Position numbers and translations under genes: made by a program. Positions 26,428 through 36,000 of a stretch of 43,908 nucleotides of DNA are shown here, one piece after another. The notes under the pieces were generated by a model. It did no database searches, was not told the origin of the DNA, and saw nothing but the letters and a program-made list of their open reading frames with translations. This stretch comes from Kitasatospora griseola (lineage in GTDB: Bacteria; Actinomycetota; Actinomycetes; Streptomycetales; Streptomycetaceae). The stretch is taken from the NCBI RefSeq assembly GCF_014648555.1, contig NZ_BMRI01000022.1, positions 38,355-82,262 of the forward strand. Reading direction: 5' to 3'. Positions within the stretch are counted from its first letter, which is position 1, and every line of letters starts with the position of its first letter.

Positions 26428-26800
26428 GGGAGCTTCGATCGACGGTGATCGGACACTCACGGGCACCGCATATGACAGCCTGCCATACCGCTCGGAATGT
26501 CAGCAAGTACTCACCGGAGCGCATCGATCCGCTCAGGACCGGGTTCAATTCCGGCCATCTCTTCGGTGATTGGTGAGGACGTTGCGATGCGGAGCAATCC
26601 CGTGGGATTTACTGGGCACCGACTCGGCGGCACCACCCCGTCCGGACCGCGCCCCGCGGATCCGGCCGGGGTGGTCGGCCACTGCCGCGAGCCACTGCCG
26701 TGAGCCCGCGGCGGACGGGCGGGCGGTCCCGACCGTCGCGACGGTGTCGCGCAGCGCAGACCCGGCACGAGCGCAAGACCCGCACTCCAAGCACCCCCTG

Positions 26801-26850
26801 GACCCGACAGGACCCGTAGACCCGACAGGACCGTGTTGACGCGTACACGG
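26801..26850. repeat. Direct repeat and palindrome upstream of the SARP gene
   Basis: GACCCGACAGGACC occurs exactly at 26801-26814 and 26819-26832, an 18-base period. It is followed by CCGTGT at 26831-26836 and its complement ACACGG at 26845-26850 around an 8-base spacer. The block lies 60-110 bases before the SARP start and may be the binding site of a regulator of the SARP gene or of the SARP itself. Confidence 0.45.
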
Positions 26851-26909
26851 CCCCCAAAGAGGCCGGAGGCAGTCTTGCCCGCCGGCCGCGTGACGAAGAG
26901 GACTCTCCC

Positions 26910-28793
26910 TTGAAATTCCTGCTGCTGGGCCCGCTTTCCATCCGGTTGAACGCGTGTGAGGTGCACGTGTCCGCGCCGAGGCAACGCGTGGTCATGGCAG
27001 CGCTCCTCTTCAACGCCAACCGGGTGATCTCGGTCGACCGGATCGCCGAGTACGTCTGGGACGGCGCCCCGCCGCCGAGTGCCGCCGCGACCATCCGCAC
27101 CTACGTGATGCGCCTGCGGCAGTCGCTGGGCGAGATCGCGTCCGCCCGGATCCTCACCCGGGCGCCCGGCTACCTCCTCGAACTCGGCGAGCACGAGAGC
27201 GATCTCGGGCAGTTCACGGCCCACCGCCGGCGCGCGGCGGAGCTGGCCGAGCGCGGAGACCTGGAGGGCTCCTCCACCGAGCTGGCCGAGGCGCTCGCCC
27301 TGTGGCGCGAGGAGCCGCTGGCGGACATCCCGTCGCAGACGCTGCGCGACGTGGAGGGCCGCTACCTTCAGGAACTCCGCCTGCAGACGATGGAGCTGCG
27401 GTTCGACACGGAGCTGGCGCTGCTGCGGCACGCCGAGGTCGTGCCGGAGCTGGTGCGGCTGGTGCGCAAGCACCCCTTGCGGGAGGCCCTGGTGGGCAAG
27501 CTGATGCTGGCGCTGTTCCGCTCGGGACGGCAGTCGGAGGCCCTGGACCTCTACCGGCGCACCCGGGTGCTGCTCGTCGAGCAGCTCGGCACCGAACCGA
27601 GCGCCGATCTGCGCGAGGTCCACCGGCGCATCCTCTCGGTCCACGACCGGCCCCGTACGCCCGGCCCGCAGGAGCAGCCCGCGCCGGCCCGGGCGGCGGC
27701 CCCCGCGCCGACGCCGGCCGCCGCCCGGGAGAGATCCCGCTGGCCGAGTCCGGCGCAGCTCCCCTCGGTGCCGCTGCCGCTGTCGGCCCGCTCCGGTGCG
27801 CTGGCCAGGCTGCAGCACTTCCTCACGACCGGCTCGATGCCCGCGGGCATGGTGGCGACGGCGGTGGTGACCGGCCGGGGCGGTGTCGGCAAGAGCGCGC
27901 TGGCCCTGCACGTGGCGCACGCCGTACGCGGTTCCTCGGTGCACGGCCAGCTCTACGCGGATCTCGGCGGAGCCGCGCGGCCGCTGACCGCCCGGGCGGT
28001 CCTGCCGCGGTTCCTGGCCGACCTCGGGGTGCCCCGGGACGAGATACCCGAGGAGGCGTCGGAGCGGGAGAGCCTGTACCGCTCGCTCACCGCGGGCCGC
28101 CGCCTGCTGGTGGTGCTCGACAACGCCTCCAGCACCGCGCAGGTACGACCGCTGATTCCGGGCAGCGGGGGCAGCCGGCTGCTGGTGACCAGCCGGCGGC
28201 GACTGGCCGACCTGGACGGGGCGCACACCCTCCAGCTCGGCCCGCTCGACGAGGCCGGGTCGCTGGAGCTGCTGGGCGGCATCGTCGGCCCGGCCAGGGT
28301 CGGCGCCGAACCGCAGGCGGCCCGTACGGTGCTGACGGTCTGTGCGGGCCTGCCGCTGGCGATCCGGATCGCGGGGACCCGGCTGCTGGAGCGCCCGCAC
28401 TGGAGCATCGGGTACTTCGCCCGGCGGCTCACCGAGGCCCCGCGGCTGCTGGACGAACTGCACGCGGGCGACCTCGGCGTCCGGCCCTGCCTCGACGCCG
28501 ACCACGCCGGACTCCGGCGGACCGCTCCGGCCGGGGTCGACCCGGCCGAGGTGTTCACCGCGCTGGGGGCCGCCGGAGCGAGTTCGGTCTCCGCCGGCCG
28601 GGTCGCGGTGATGTTCGGCTGCTCCGAGGAGCAGGCCGAGGAGGCCTTGGACGCCCTGGTCGAGGCGAACCTGCTGGGCGCGCCGGCGGGGGGCCGCTAC
28701 CGGCTGGACGCACTGCTGGGGGCCTACGCCCATGAGCGGGCGCAGGCGGTCGCCGTACAGCAGCACGACCACCCGTACATGCGCGCCGGGTGA
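26910..28793 (+). CDS. SARP-family pathway regulator with NB-ARC ATPase domain
   Basis: A 627-residue transcription activator of the AfsR/SARP type, the likely pathway-specific switch of the cluster. It has an N-terminal OmpR-like winged helix (FLLLGPLSIRLNACEV to about residue 95; TIRTYVMRLRQSLGE is the recognition region), a bacterial activation domain (about 100-245, LALWREEPLADIP and HPLREALVGKLMLALFRSGR), a Pro/Ala linker, and an NB-ARC-type ATPase with Walker A GRGGVGKSALAL near residue 322 and Walker B LLVVLDNAS. The C-terminal tetratricopeptide region of AfsR is lacking. The start is a TTG at 26910 with AAGAGGA upstream; no in-frame ATG or GTG fits the winged helix. fkbG follows 84 bases later and may be cotranscribed. 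Confidence 0.92.
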   Translation: MKFLLLGPLSIRLNACEVHVSAPRQRVVMAALLFNANRVISVDRIAEYVWDGAPPPSAAATIRTYVMRLRQSLGEIASARILTRAPGYLLELGEHESDLGQFTAHRRRAAELAERGDLEGSSTELAEALALWREEPLADIPSQTLRDVEGRYLQELRLQTMELRFDTELALLRHAEVVPELVRLVRKHPLREALVGKLMLALFRSGRQSEALDLYRRTRVLLVEQLGTEPSADLREVHRRILSVHDRPRTPGPQEQPAPARAAAPAPTPAAARERSRWPSPAQLPSVPLPLSARSGALARLQHFLTTGSMPAGMVATAVVTGRGGVGKSALALHVAHAVRGSSVHGQLYADLGGAARPLTARAVLPRFLADLGVPRDEIPEEASERESLYRSLTAGRRLLVVLDNASSTAQVRPLIPGSGGSRLLVTSRRRLADLDGAHTLQLGPLDEAGSLELLGGIVGPARVGAEPQAARTVLTVCAGLPLAIRIAGTRLLERPHWSIGYFARRLTEAPRLLDELHAGDLGVRPCLDADHAGLRRTAPAGVDPAEVFTALGAAGASSVSAGRVAVMFGCSEEQAEEALDALVEANLLGAPAGGRYRLDALLGAYAHERAQAVAVQQHDHPYMRAG

Positions 28794-28877
28794 CCTCCCG
28801 GCAGCCCGCTCCCCTTCGCCCGATCCTTTTCGACCCGATGTCCACCGATCCGATCCCCTCCGAGAGGACCCTTCGCC

Positions 28878-29540
28878 ATGGCCGACCAGACGACAGCCAC
28901 CCGCGACCTGCTCGCCTACGTCCGGGAGGTCTCCCTCCGCGACGACGACCTGCTCAGGGAGCTGCGGGAGACCACCGCGGACCTGCCGGGCGGGACCGCG
29001 ATGCAGGTGATGGCGGAGGAGGGCCAACTGCTGGCCCTGCTGGTCGGGTTGACGGGGGCCCGGGCGGTGCTGGAGATCGGCACCTTCACCGGCTACAGCA
29101 CCCTGTGCATGGCCCGCGCCCTCCCGGCCGACGGGGTGCTGGTGTCCTGCGACATCGAGGAGCGGTGGCCGGCCATCGGCGCCGAGTTCTGGAAGCGGGA
29201 CGGGGTCGACTCGCGGGTCGACCTGCGGATCGGCGATGCCGCCGCGACCCTGGACGCGCTGCTGGCGGAGCGCGGGCCGGAGAGCTTCGATCTGGTGTTC
29301 ATCGACGCCGACAAGACCAACTACGTCCGCTACTACGAGAGTTCGCTGGCGCTGCTGCGCCCCGGCGGTCTGATCGTGGTCGACAACACCCTGTTCTTCG
29401 GCCGGGTCGCCGATCCGGCCGCCGTGGATCCGGACACCACCGGGGTCCGGGCGCTGAACCGGGTGCTGCACGAGGACCCCCGGGTGGAGCTGTCGCTGCT
29501 GACGATGGCCGACGGGATCACCCTCGTCCGCAAGCTCTGA
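28878..29540 (+). CDS. fkbG: O-methyltransferase of methoxymalonyl-ACP biosynthesis
   Basis: A 220-residue SAM-dependent methyltransferase of the caffeoyl-CoA/catechol O-methyltransferase family. It shows the SAM-binding motif [16 protein letters not shown], the acidic [18 protein letters not shown] with metal-binding aspartates, and [11 protein letters not shown]. In methoxymalonyl-ACP pathways this enzyme methylates the 2-hydroxyl of the ACP-bound glycerate-derived unit. That assignment rests on the other four pathway genes (FkbH, I, J, K homologues) lying next to it on the opposite strand. ATG 28878 has GAGAGGA upstream. The convergent fkbH gene ends only 53 bases away across a perfect hairpin. 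Confidence 0.88.
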   Translation: MADQTTATRDLLAYVREVSLRDDDLLRELRETTADLPGGTAMQVMAEEGQLLALLVGLTGARAVLEIGTFTGYSTLCMARALPADGVLVSCDIEERWPAIGAEFWKRDGVDSRVDLRIGDAAATLDALLAERGPESFDLVFIDADKTNYVRYYESSLALLRPGGLIVVDNTLFFGRVADPAAVDPDTTGVRALNRVLHEDPRVELSLLTMADGITLVRKL

Positions 29541-29554
29541 AAGAACGACGGGCC

Positions 29555-29586
29555 GGGGCCCGGCGCTCCTGGGAGCGCCGGGCCCC
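29555..29586. terminator. Bidirectional terminator between fkbG and fkbH
   Basis: A perfect inverted repeat, GGGGCCCGGCGCTCC at 29555-29569 and its complement at 29572-29586, gives a stem of about 14 bp with a 4-base loop. It fills the 53-base gap between two convergent stop codons. Confidence 0.85.
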
Positions 29587-29593
29587 GCGGCCG

Positions 29594-30694
29594 TCACGGC
29601 GTTCCCGGGCCCCCTTCCGGCGTGCTCAGGTCGGGTGCGTCCACGCTGATGACGGTGGACACCACACGCGGGCCGGGGATCAGGTGCAGGCGCTGGAGTC
29701 CGCTGTCCTCCGCGGCCGGTGCGAGGGCGTCGGCGCACGGGCACGGGGCTTCGTCCAGGCCCTCGAAGCCCGCGAACCGGTAGGCGATCTCCATCATCCG
29801 GTTGCGTTCGGTCGCCCGGAAGTCCGCGACCAGGTGGACCCCGGACCGGGCGGCGGCATCGGCCAGCCAGTTGAGCAGGGTCGCGCCGGCGCCGTAGGCG
29901 ACGACCCGGCAGGAGGTGGCGAGCAGCTTGAGGTGCCACAGGCCCGGGCGCCGCTCCAGCAGCAGGACGCCGACCGCGCCGTGCGGGCCGAACCGGTCGG
30001 CGAGGGTGACCACCAGGACCTCGTGCCCGGGGTCGGTGATCAGGCCGCGCAGCACCGCGTCCGGGTAGTGGACCCCGGTCGCGTTCATCTGGCTGGTGCG
30101 CAGGGTGAGTTCCTCGACCCGGGACAGCTCCTCGCCGGTGGCCCGGCCGATGCGCATCCGCAGGTCCAGGGAGCGCAGGAACTCCTCGTCGGGGCCGGGG
30201 GCGGCCGCCCGCTCGGCCTCGCGGAGGAAGCCCGCCTGGTACATCCGGCGCCGCCGCCGGGAGTCGACGGTGCTGGTCGCGGGGGTGAACTCGGCGAGGT
30301 CGGGGAGGTCCAGGACCTGCTCGGCCGGGTAGCACCGCACGTCGGGCAGGTGGAAGGCCACTTCGGCGCGTTCGGCGGGCCGGTCGTCGACGAAGGCGAT
30401 GGTGCTGAGCGCGAAGTTCAGCCGGTCGGCGATCCGGCGCACCGACTCGGACTTGGCGCCCCATCCGATCTCCGGCAGGACGAAGTACTCGGCCAGGCCG
30501 AACGCCTCCAGCCGGGCCCAGGCGTGCTCGTGGTCGTTGCGGCTGGCGACGGACTGCAGGATGCCGCGGGAGTCGAGCTCGATCACCACCTTGCGCACCT
30601 CGTCCGGCAGGTGCACCTCGCCGTCCTCCAGCAGGGTGCCCTGCCAGAGGGTGCCGTCCAGGTCCCAGACCAGGCACTTGACGGTTGCAGCCAT
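29594..30694 (-). CDS. fkbH: FkbH-like HAD-family glyceryl-ACP synthase
   Basis: A 366-residue protein that, in this family, dephosphorylates 1,3-bisphosphoglycerate and loads glycerate onto the dedicated acyl carrier protein. The N-terminal HAD domain has VKCLVWDLDGTLWQGTLLED with the nucleophile Asp, QSVASRNDHEHAWARLEAFG and IAFVDDRPAERAEV. The C-terminal half, with a GNAT-like fold in the family, includes RVEELTLRTSQMNATG and MMEIAYRFAGFE. Length and motifs match typical FkbH proteins. ATG 30694 follows AGGAAGGA. It is the last gene of the minus-strand run PKS-fkbK-fkbJ-fkbI-fkbH. Confidence 0.94.
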   Translation of the reverse strand: MAATVKCLVWDLDGTLWQGTLLEDGEVHLPDEVRKVVIELDSRGILQSVASRNDHEHAWARLEAFGLAEYFVLPEIGWGAKSESVRRIADRLNFALSTIAFVDDRPAERAEVAFHLPDVRCYPAEQVLDLPDLAEFTPATSTVDSRRRRRMYQAGFLREAERAAAPGPDEEFLRSLDLRMRIGRATGEELSRVEELTLRTSQMNATGVHYPDAVLRGLITDPGHEVLVVTLADRFGPHGAVGVLLLERRPGLWHLKLLATSCRVVAYGAGATLLNWLADAAARSGVHLVADFRATERNRMMEIAYRFAGFEGLDEAPCPCADALAPAAEDSGLQRLHLIPGPRVVSTVISVDAPDLSTPEGGPGTP

Positions 30695-30729
30695 GTCGTC
30701 CTTCCTCGTCTCGTCGGCCGCGGGCCCGC

Positions 30730-31845
30730 TCACGGCGCCCCCGGAGCGGAGAGGGCGTGCTGCGCCAGCATCAGCCGGCACAGCTCGTTGCTGCCCTCGA
30801 TGATCTCCATCAGCTTGGCGTCCCGGTACGCCCGGGCCACCGTGTGCCCGTCCCGGGAGCCGGCCGAGGCCAGCACCTGGACGGCCGTCGCCGCGCCGTG
30901 GGCGGCCTGGGTCGCGCTGACGTGCTTGGCCAGCACGGTCGCCACCACCTGGTCCGGCGAGCCTTCGTCCCAGCAGCGGCTGGCGTGCTCGCAGACCCGG
31001 GTGGCCACCTGCTCGGCCGTGTAGAGGTCGGCGAGGTGCCCGGCGACGAGCTGGTGCTCCGCGAGCGGCCTGCCGAACTGCTCCCGTCCGGCGGCGTGCG
31101 AGGTGGCCGCGGCCAGACAGGCCCGCAGGATGCCCACGCACCCCCAGGCGACGGACATCCGCCCGTAGGCCAGCGCGGTCGTCACCAGCAGGGCGGGCGG
31201 CAGTCCGTGCCCGCCCAGGACGCTGTCGACGGGCAGCCGCACCCCGTCGAGGTGCACGTCGGCGTGGCCGGCCGCGCGGCAGCCGAGCGGGTCGGCGATC
31301 CGCTCGATCCGGACGCCGGGCGCGTCGGCGGGCACCACGACGGCCACCGCGCCGTCCTCGTAGCGGCCGACGACGACCAGCAGGTCGGCGTAGTGGGCGG
31401 CGGTCACCCACTTCTTGTGCCCGTCGACGACGACCGTGTCGCCGTCGCGGCGGACGGTCGTCGTCATCGCCGAGAGGTCGCTGCCGGCGCCGGGCTCGCT
31501 GAAGCCGACCGCCGCCAGCTCGCCGCCGGTCAGCCGGGGCAGGTGGGCGGCCGCCTGCTCGGCGGTGCCCAGGCGCTGGATGGTCCACGCCGCCATGCCC
31601 TGGGAGGTCATCACGCTGCGCAGCGAGCTGCACAGGCCCCCCACGTGGGCGGTGTAGGCGCCGCTGTCCGTGCTGCTGAGCCCCCAGCCGCCGTACTGCG
31701 ACGGGACTTCAGCGCACAGCCGGCCCTCGGCGCCCAGCTCGCGGAGCAGGGCCCGCGGGATGAGACCGGTCCGGTCCCACTCCCCCGCCAGGTCGCCGAC
31801 CCGCAGGGTGACAGCGGTCATCGCGCCGCTCAGGTCCTCACCCAC
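30730..31845 (-). CDS. fkbI: Acyl-CoA dehydrogenase-like enzyme of methoxymalonyl-ACP biosynthesis
   Basis: A 371-residue flavoprotein of the acyl-CoA dehydrogenase family, expected to oxidise the ACP-bound hydroxy unit on the way to hydroxymalonyl/methoxymalonyl-ACP. Family motifs are AVGFSEPGAGSDLSAM with GHKKWVTAAHYADLL (flavin and substrate region), REQFGRPLAEHQLVAGHLAD, and YRDAKLMEIIEGSNELCRLM, which carries the usual catalytic glutamate region. The GTG at 31845, overlapping the fkbJ stop by 8 bases with GGGGG upstream, is taken as the start; the ATG at 31821 is an alternative. It lies between the ACP and FkbH genes as in other clusters of this type. Confidence 0.92.
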   Translation of the reverse strand: MGEDLSGAMTAVTLRVGDLAGEWDRTGLIPRALLRELGAEGRLCAEVPSQYGGWGLSSTDSGAYTAHVGGLCSSLRSVMTSQGMAAWTIQRLGTAEQAAAHLPRLTGGELAAVGFSEPGAGSDLSAMTTTVRRDGDTVVVDGHKKWVTAAHYADLLVVVGRYEDGAVAVVVPADAPGVRIERIADPLGCRAAGHADVHLDGVRLPVDSVLGGHGLPPALLVTTALAYGRMSVAWGCVGILRACLAAATSHAAGREQFGRPLAEHQLVAGHLADLYTAEQVATRVCEHASRCWDEGSPDQVVATVLAKHVSATQAAHGAATAVQVLASAGSRDGHTVARAYRDAKLMEIIEGSNELCRLMLAQHALSAPGAP

Positions 31846-32119
31846 GCTCGCCCCCGGCGGCGGGCGTCTGGAGCCGGGCCACCAGCTCGGCCATCCGGCG
31901 CACGGTGCGGAAGTTGTCCAGCCGCAGGTCCGCGCCGCGGACGGCTATGGCGTAGGTCTTCTCCAGGTGCACCACCACCTGCATGGCGAAGAGGGACGAC
32001 AGCCCGCCGGCGTCGAACAGGTCGGTGTCGGCGTCCCAGGCGGTTCCGGTGCGTCCTTCCAGGAACTCCAGCAGTTCCTTCTCCAGGGTGTGGGTGTCGG
32101 GCGTGTTCGCCGTGCTCAT
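31838..32119 (-). CDS. fkbJ: Discrete acyl carrier protein for the methoxymalonyl unit
   Basis: A 93-residue acyl carrier protein. TDLFDAGGLSSLFAMQVVVH contains the phosphopantetheine serine in the Gly-Leu-Ser-Ser context that replaces the common Asp-Ser-Leu, as in FkbJ-like carriers. It would carry the three-carbon unit from FkbH through FkbK, FkbI and FkbG to a PKS acyltransferase domain. ATG 32119 has AAGGAGA upstream. The leader between fkbK and fkbJ consists of short tandem repeats. Confidence 0.9.
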   Translation of the reverse strand: MSTANTPDTHTLEKELLEFLEGRTGTAWDADTDLFDAGGLSSLFAMQVVVHLEKTYAIAVRGADLRLDNFRTVRRMAELVARLQTPAAGGERG

Positions 32120-32130
32120 GGCCGTCTCCT

Positions 32131-32197
32131 TGTCGGGGTGATCAGGGGTGATCAGAGGTGGTCGGGTGTGGTCGGGTCTGGTCGGGGTGATCAGGTG
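32131..32197. repeat. Tandem 10-base repeats between fkbK and fkbJ
   Basis: On the plus strand about seven near-identical units with a 10-base period run in a row (ATCAGGGGTG, ATCAGAGGTG, GTCGGGTGTG, GTCGGGTCTG and relatives), with one 9-base unit. They fill the spacer between the two genes and run into the last codons and stop of fkbK. They may be a slippage-born microsatellite, or affect translation of fkbJ. Confidence 0.8.
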
Positions 32198-33060
32198 TAG
32201 TCGTAGAAGCCGCGCCCGGACTTGCGGCCCAGCCGGCCCTCGCGGACCAGCCGGAGCAGCAGTTCGGCGGGGCGGCAGCCGTCGTCGCCGGTGCGCTCGT
32301 GCAGCACAGTGAGGGAGTCGACGAGGTTGTCGATGCCGATCAGGTCCGCGGTGCGCAGCGGGCCGGTGGGGTGTCCCAGGCAGCCCTGCATCAGGGCGTC
32401 GACGTCCGCGGCGGTCGCCGTGCCCTCCTGCACGACCCGGGCGGCGTCGTTGATCATCGGGTGCAGGATGCGGCTGGTCACGAAGCCGGGTGCGTCCCGG
32501 ACGACGACCGCCTTCCGCCGCAGTGCCGTGAGCAGGGCCGCCACGGCGGCCATCGCGGAGTCCCCGGTCCGGACGCCGCGGACCACCTCGGCGGTGCCGA
32601 TCAGGTAGGGCGGGTTCATGAAGTGGGTGCCGACCAGTTCCTCCGGCCGCTCCAGGGCCCCGGCCAGTTCGTCGACGGGGATGGAGGAGGTGTTGGTGAT
32701 CAGCAGGGTGCCGGGCCGGACCAGTCCGGAGACCTCGGACAGGACGGCGGCCTTGATCGCGGCGTTCTCGGTGACCGCCTCGACGACGGCGGTGGCTCCG
32801 GCGGCGGCCTTGAGCGAAGTGCCGGTGGCCAGGGCACCGAGGGGCGTCCCGGCGGGCAGCGCGCCCATCAGCTCGGCCAGCCGGAGGTCGTCGCCGATCA
32901 GCTCCGCGGCCCGGTCGAGCCGTTCCCGGTCGACGTCGACCAGGTGGACCGGCAGGCCGTGCCCGAGGGCGAGGACGGTGATTCCGACGCCCATCACCCC
33001 GGCTCCCAGCACGGTGAGGGCGTGCTGCGCGGGGGAATCGTCGTACGGGGCCGTGGTCAA
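32191..33060 (-). CDS. fkbK: 3-hydroxyacyl-CoA dehydrogenase-like enzyme of methoxymalonyl-ACP biosynthesis
   Basis: A 289-residue NAD-dependent dehydrogenase of the 3-hydroxybutyryl-CoA dehydrogenase family, thought to oxidise the glyceryl-ACP alcohol. The NAD loop is LTVLGAGVMGVGITVLALGH. VVEAVTENAAIKAAVLSEVS, ITNTSSIPVDELAGAL, GTHFMNPPYLI and PGFVTSRILHPMINDAARVV give the catalytic and dimer regions. The strongest start is TTG at 33060, six bases after AAGGAG. A GTG at 33081 overlaps the PKS stop as GTGA and would add seven residues; either may be used. It directly follows the terminal PKS gene. Confidence 0.92.
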   Translation of the reverse strand: MTTAPYDDSPAQHALTVLGAGVMGVGITVLALGHGLPVHLVDVDRERLDRAAELIGDDLRLAELMGALPAGTPLGALATGTSLKAAAGATAVVEAVTENAAIKAAVLSEVSGLVRPGTLLITNTSSIPVDELAGALERPEELVGTHFMNPPYLIGTAEVVRGVRTGDSAMAAVAALLTALRRKAVVVRDAPGFVTSRILHPMINDAARVVQEGTATAADVDALMQGCLGHPTGPLRTADLIGIDNLVDSLTVLHERTGDDGCRPAELLLRLVREGRLGRKSGRGFYDYT

Positions 33061-33077
33061 CGGGTTCTCCTTCGTTC

Positions 33078-36000
33078 TCACTGGTCTTCGGGGGTACGGA
33101 GGGTGTCGGGGGTGCGCAGGGTGGCGTCGAGCCAGTCGGCGACGGCGTCGCCGGTGGTCGCGACGTGCTGCTCCATGATCGAGAAGTGGTCTCCGGGGAC
33201 GTCGACGACGGTGTCGACGCCGTCCCAGGACGCGCGCCAGTCACCGGCGTCGGCGGACGGGCGGCCGAGCGGGGTGGAGGCGCGGACCAGCAGCAGCGGG
33301 GCGCGGACCGCCGGGGGCTTCCAGTCGTCGAGCAGCCGGAAGTAGCCGCCCATCGCGGTCAGCCGGGTCCCGTCCATCGGGGCCGCCCGGTCCTCGCGGG
33401 CGAACATGCCGCCCAGCAGGACATCGTTGAACTGGGTGATCCCCTGGTTGTCGGAGAGGTAGGTGTCCAGCAGCACCACGGCCGCCGGGCCCGCGCCGCG
33501 CCGCTCCAGCTCGGCGGCCACTCCGTGGGCGAGCGTGCCGCCGGAGGAGGAGCCTGCCAGGACGAGGGTCCGGCCGGGCAGTTCCCGGAGCAGGGTCGTC
33601 GCCTGGAGGTCCAGCAGGGCCGACATGTCGGCGGGCAGTTCCTCCTCGGGGGTGAACCCGGGGGCGTCCAGCGCGGCGACGGCGTAGCGGTCCCGGAAGC
33701 GGGAGGCGAAGCGGGCGTACTGGTGGGCGCCGCCGAGGGCGACGACGGAGCCGAAGCAGACGAGCACGGGGGCGTCGGCGCGCTCGTTCAGGCGCAGCAG
33801 CTGCGGGCCGGCGCCGGCGGCCGCGAGGTCGCTGCCGCTGTGGAAGGCCGGGCGCAGGGCGGAGGCGTGCTTGAGCAGGGCGATGCCCTCGTCGATCCGG
33901 CCGAGTGCGCAGGCCCGGCGGAACAGCACGCTCGCCGGGTCGGTGTCGGCGGCCTCGGCGCCGGTCGCGGGTGCCGCTTCGGGCCGGGGGGTGTCGTCCG
34001 TCCGGACCTCGGCGGCGAGGCGCGCCGCGAGCGCGGCGGGGGTGGCGCTGTCGAAGACGGCGGAGGGCCGCAGCCGCACTCCGGTGGCGGCGGCCAGCCG
34101 GTTGCGGAGCTCGACCGCGGTCAGCGAGTCGAATCCGACGGAGAGGAAGGGCGCCGTCGCGGACAGTGCCCCGGCGTCGGTGTGGCCGAGGACTTCGGCG
34201 GCCTCGGCGAGGACGAGTTCGCGCAGCACCAGCTCGCGTTCCTGCGCGTCGGCGGCGGCGTCGAGCCGCTGCCGCAGCGTTGCGGCGGCGCTCGGCGCCG
34301 CCTTCGCTCCGGTCGTCGCGGCCGGGCCGCGGCGGACCAGGGAGCGCAGCATCGGGTGCACCGGGCCGTCGCCGCGCACGGTGAGGTCGAGGTGGGCCAG
34401 GACGACGGGGCTCCCGTCTCCCGGCGGGGCGGCGTCCGCGGCGCACACCGTGTCCAGCAGGGCCATGGCCTCCTCGTCGGACAGGCCGCGGGCGCCGCGC
34501 CGGTCGATCCTCCGCCGGTCGGGGCCGTCGAACTCCGCCGTCATCCCGCTCACCCGCTCCCAGGGCCCCCAGGCCAGGGACAGGCCGGGGAGCCCGAGCC
34601 GCCGGCGTTCCGCGACGAGGGCGTCGAGCGCGGCGTTGGCGGCCGAGTAGGACGCCTGGCCCGGGCTGCCCAGCACGCCGGCGGCGGAGGAGAAGGCGAC
34701 GAACGCGGCGAGGTCCGCTCCGCGCGTCAGCTGGTCGAGGTGGCGGGCGGCGTCGAACTTCGGCCGCAGGACGGCGGCCGTCCGCTCCGCCGTCAGCCCG
34801 TCCAGCAGGCCGTCGTCGAGCACTCCGGCGGTGTGCACCACCGCGCACAGCGGGCGGTTCTCGGGGATGGCCGCCAGGGCGGCGGCCAGGGCCCGGCGGT
34901 CGGACACGTCGCAGCCCAGGGCGGTCAGCTCGGCTCCGGCCCCGGCCAGCTCCGCCGTCAGCTCCGGCATGCCGGGGGCGTCGGCGCCGCGGCGGCTCAG
35001 CACGAGGAGGTGGCGCACCCCGTGCGCGGCGACCAGGTGACGCGCCAGGACGGCCGCGAGGGCGCCGCCGCCGCTCAGCAGCACCGTCCCCTCGGACGGC
35101 CCGAACGCGCCGGCCGAGCGGGTCGCGGGGGCGGGGGCCGTGGGCCGTACCAGTCGGGGGGCGTACAGGACGCCGCCGCGCAGGGCCGCCTGCGGTTCGC
35201 CCGTGGCGAGGAGGTCGGCGAGCGCGTCGCCGAGGCCGTCCTGGTCCGGCCCTTCGGTGTCCAGCAGCACGAACCGGTCGGGGTGTTCGAGCTGAGCGGC
35301 CCTGAGCATGCCCCAGACGGCCGCCGCGCCGGGGTCCGCCGGCCGCGCGCCGAGCGGGCCGGTCGCGCCCCGGGTGAGCACCACCAGGGGCGTCCGGGCG
35401 GTGCTGTCGTCGGCCAGGTGGGCCTGGACGCGGTCCAGCACCCCGGCCGCGACCGCGTGCACCGCCGCGGGGTCCGCGTCCGCGCTCGCGGTGTCGGCGG
35501 ACGGGGGGCAGGTCAGCAGCACCGCGTCCGGTGTCGCGGACCCGGATTCGACGGGAAAGGCGGCCGGCAGCAGCCGCTCGTCCCGCGGGCCGAGGAGGCC
35601 CCAGCGGGTGACCGGGCGCGGGCCGGGCCCGGCGGCGACCGGCGTCCAGCCGACGTGGAAGACGGAGCCGGCGGACGCCCGCAGCGCGGCGGTGGACGCC
35701 GTGCGCAGGGTGAGCGAGCCGACCGTCGCCACGGTGCGTCCGGCGGGGTCGGTGATCCGCGCGGCGACGGCGTCGGGGCCGTCGGGGCGCAGCCGGACGC
35801 GCAGGACCGGCGCGTCGGAGGCTTCGATCGCCACGCGCTGCCAGGAGAACGGCAGGGGGACGCCGTCGGCAGGCCCGCCGACGGCGGTGCCTTCGCGCAG
35901 GCCGGTCGTCTGGAGGGCGGCGTCCAGCAGGGCCGGGTGCATGACGAATGCGCTGTCGAGGAGGCCGTCGGGCAGGGCCACTTCGGCGTGGATCGCGTCC

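Larger units (their letters stand above)
26319..26909. other. Divergent regulatory region between thioesterase and SARP genes
   Basis: 591 bases without a credible gene. Elements seen: an extended -10-like TGTATAAG for the thioesterase (26420-26427, minus strand), an 18-base-period direct repeat at 26801-26832, and a short palindrome at 26831-26850 overlapping a TTGACG hexamer. GC content around 26,330-26,600 is lower than in the genes. Confidence 0.55.

Noticed and set aside
26437..26453. GATCGAC/GATCGGA pair upstream of the thioesterase as a SARP site
   Set aside because: The period is 10 and not 11 bases and the match is only five exact bases, so it is weaker than the 25221-25238 site.
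31838..33244. Long minus-strand frame across fkbK and fkbJ in another frame
   Set aside because: It is a shifted reading of fkbK that joins the fkbJ frame only through the repeat spacer; the true fkbJ start has its own ribosome binding site.
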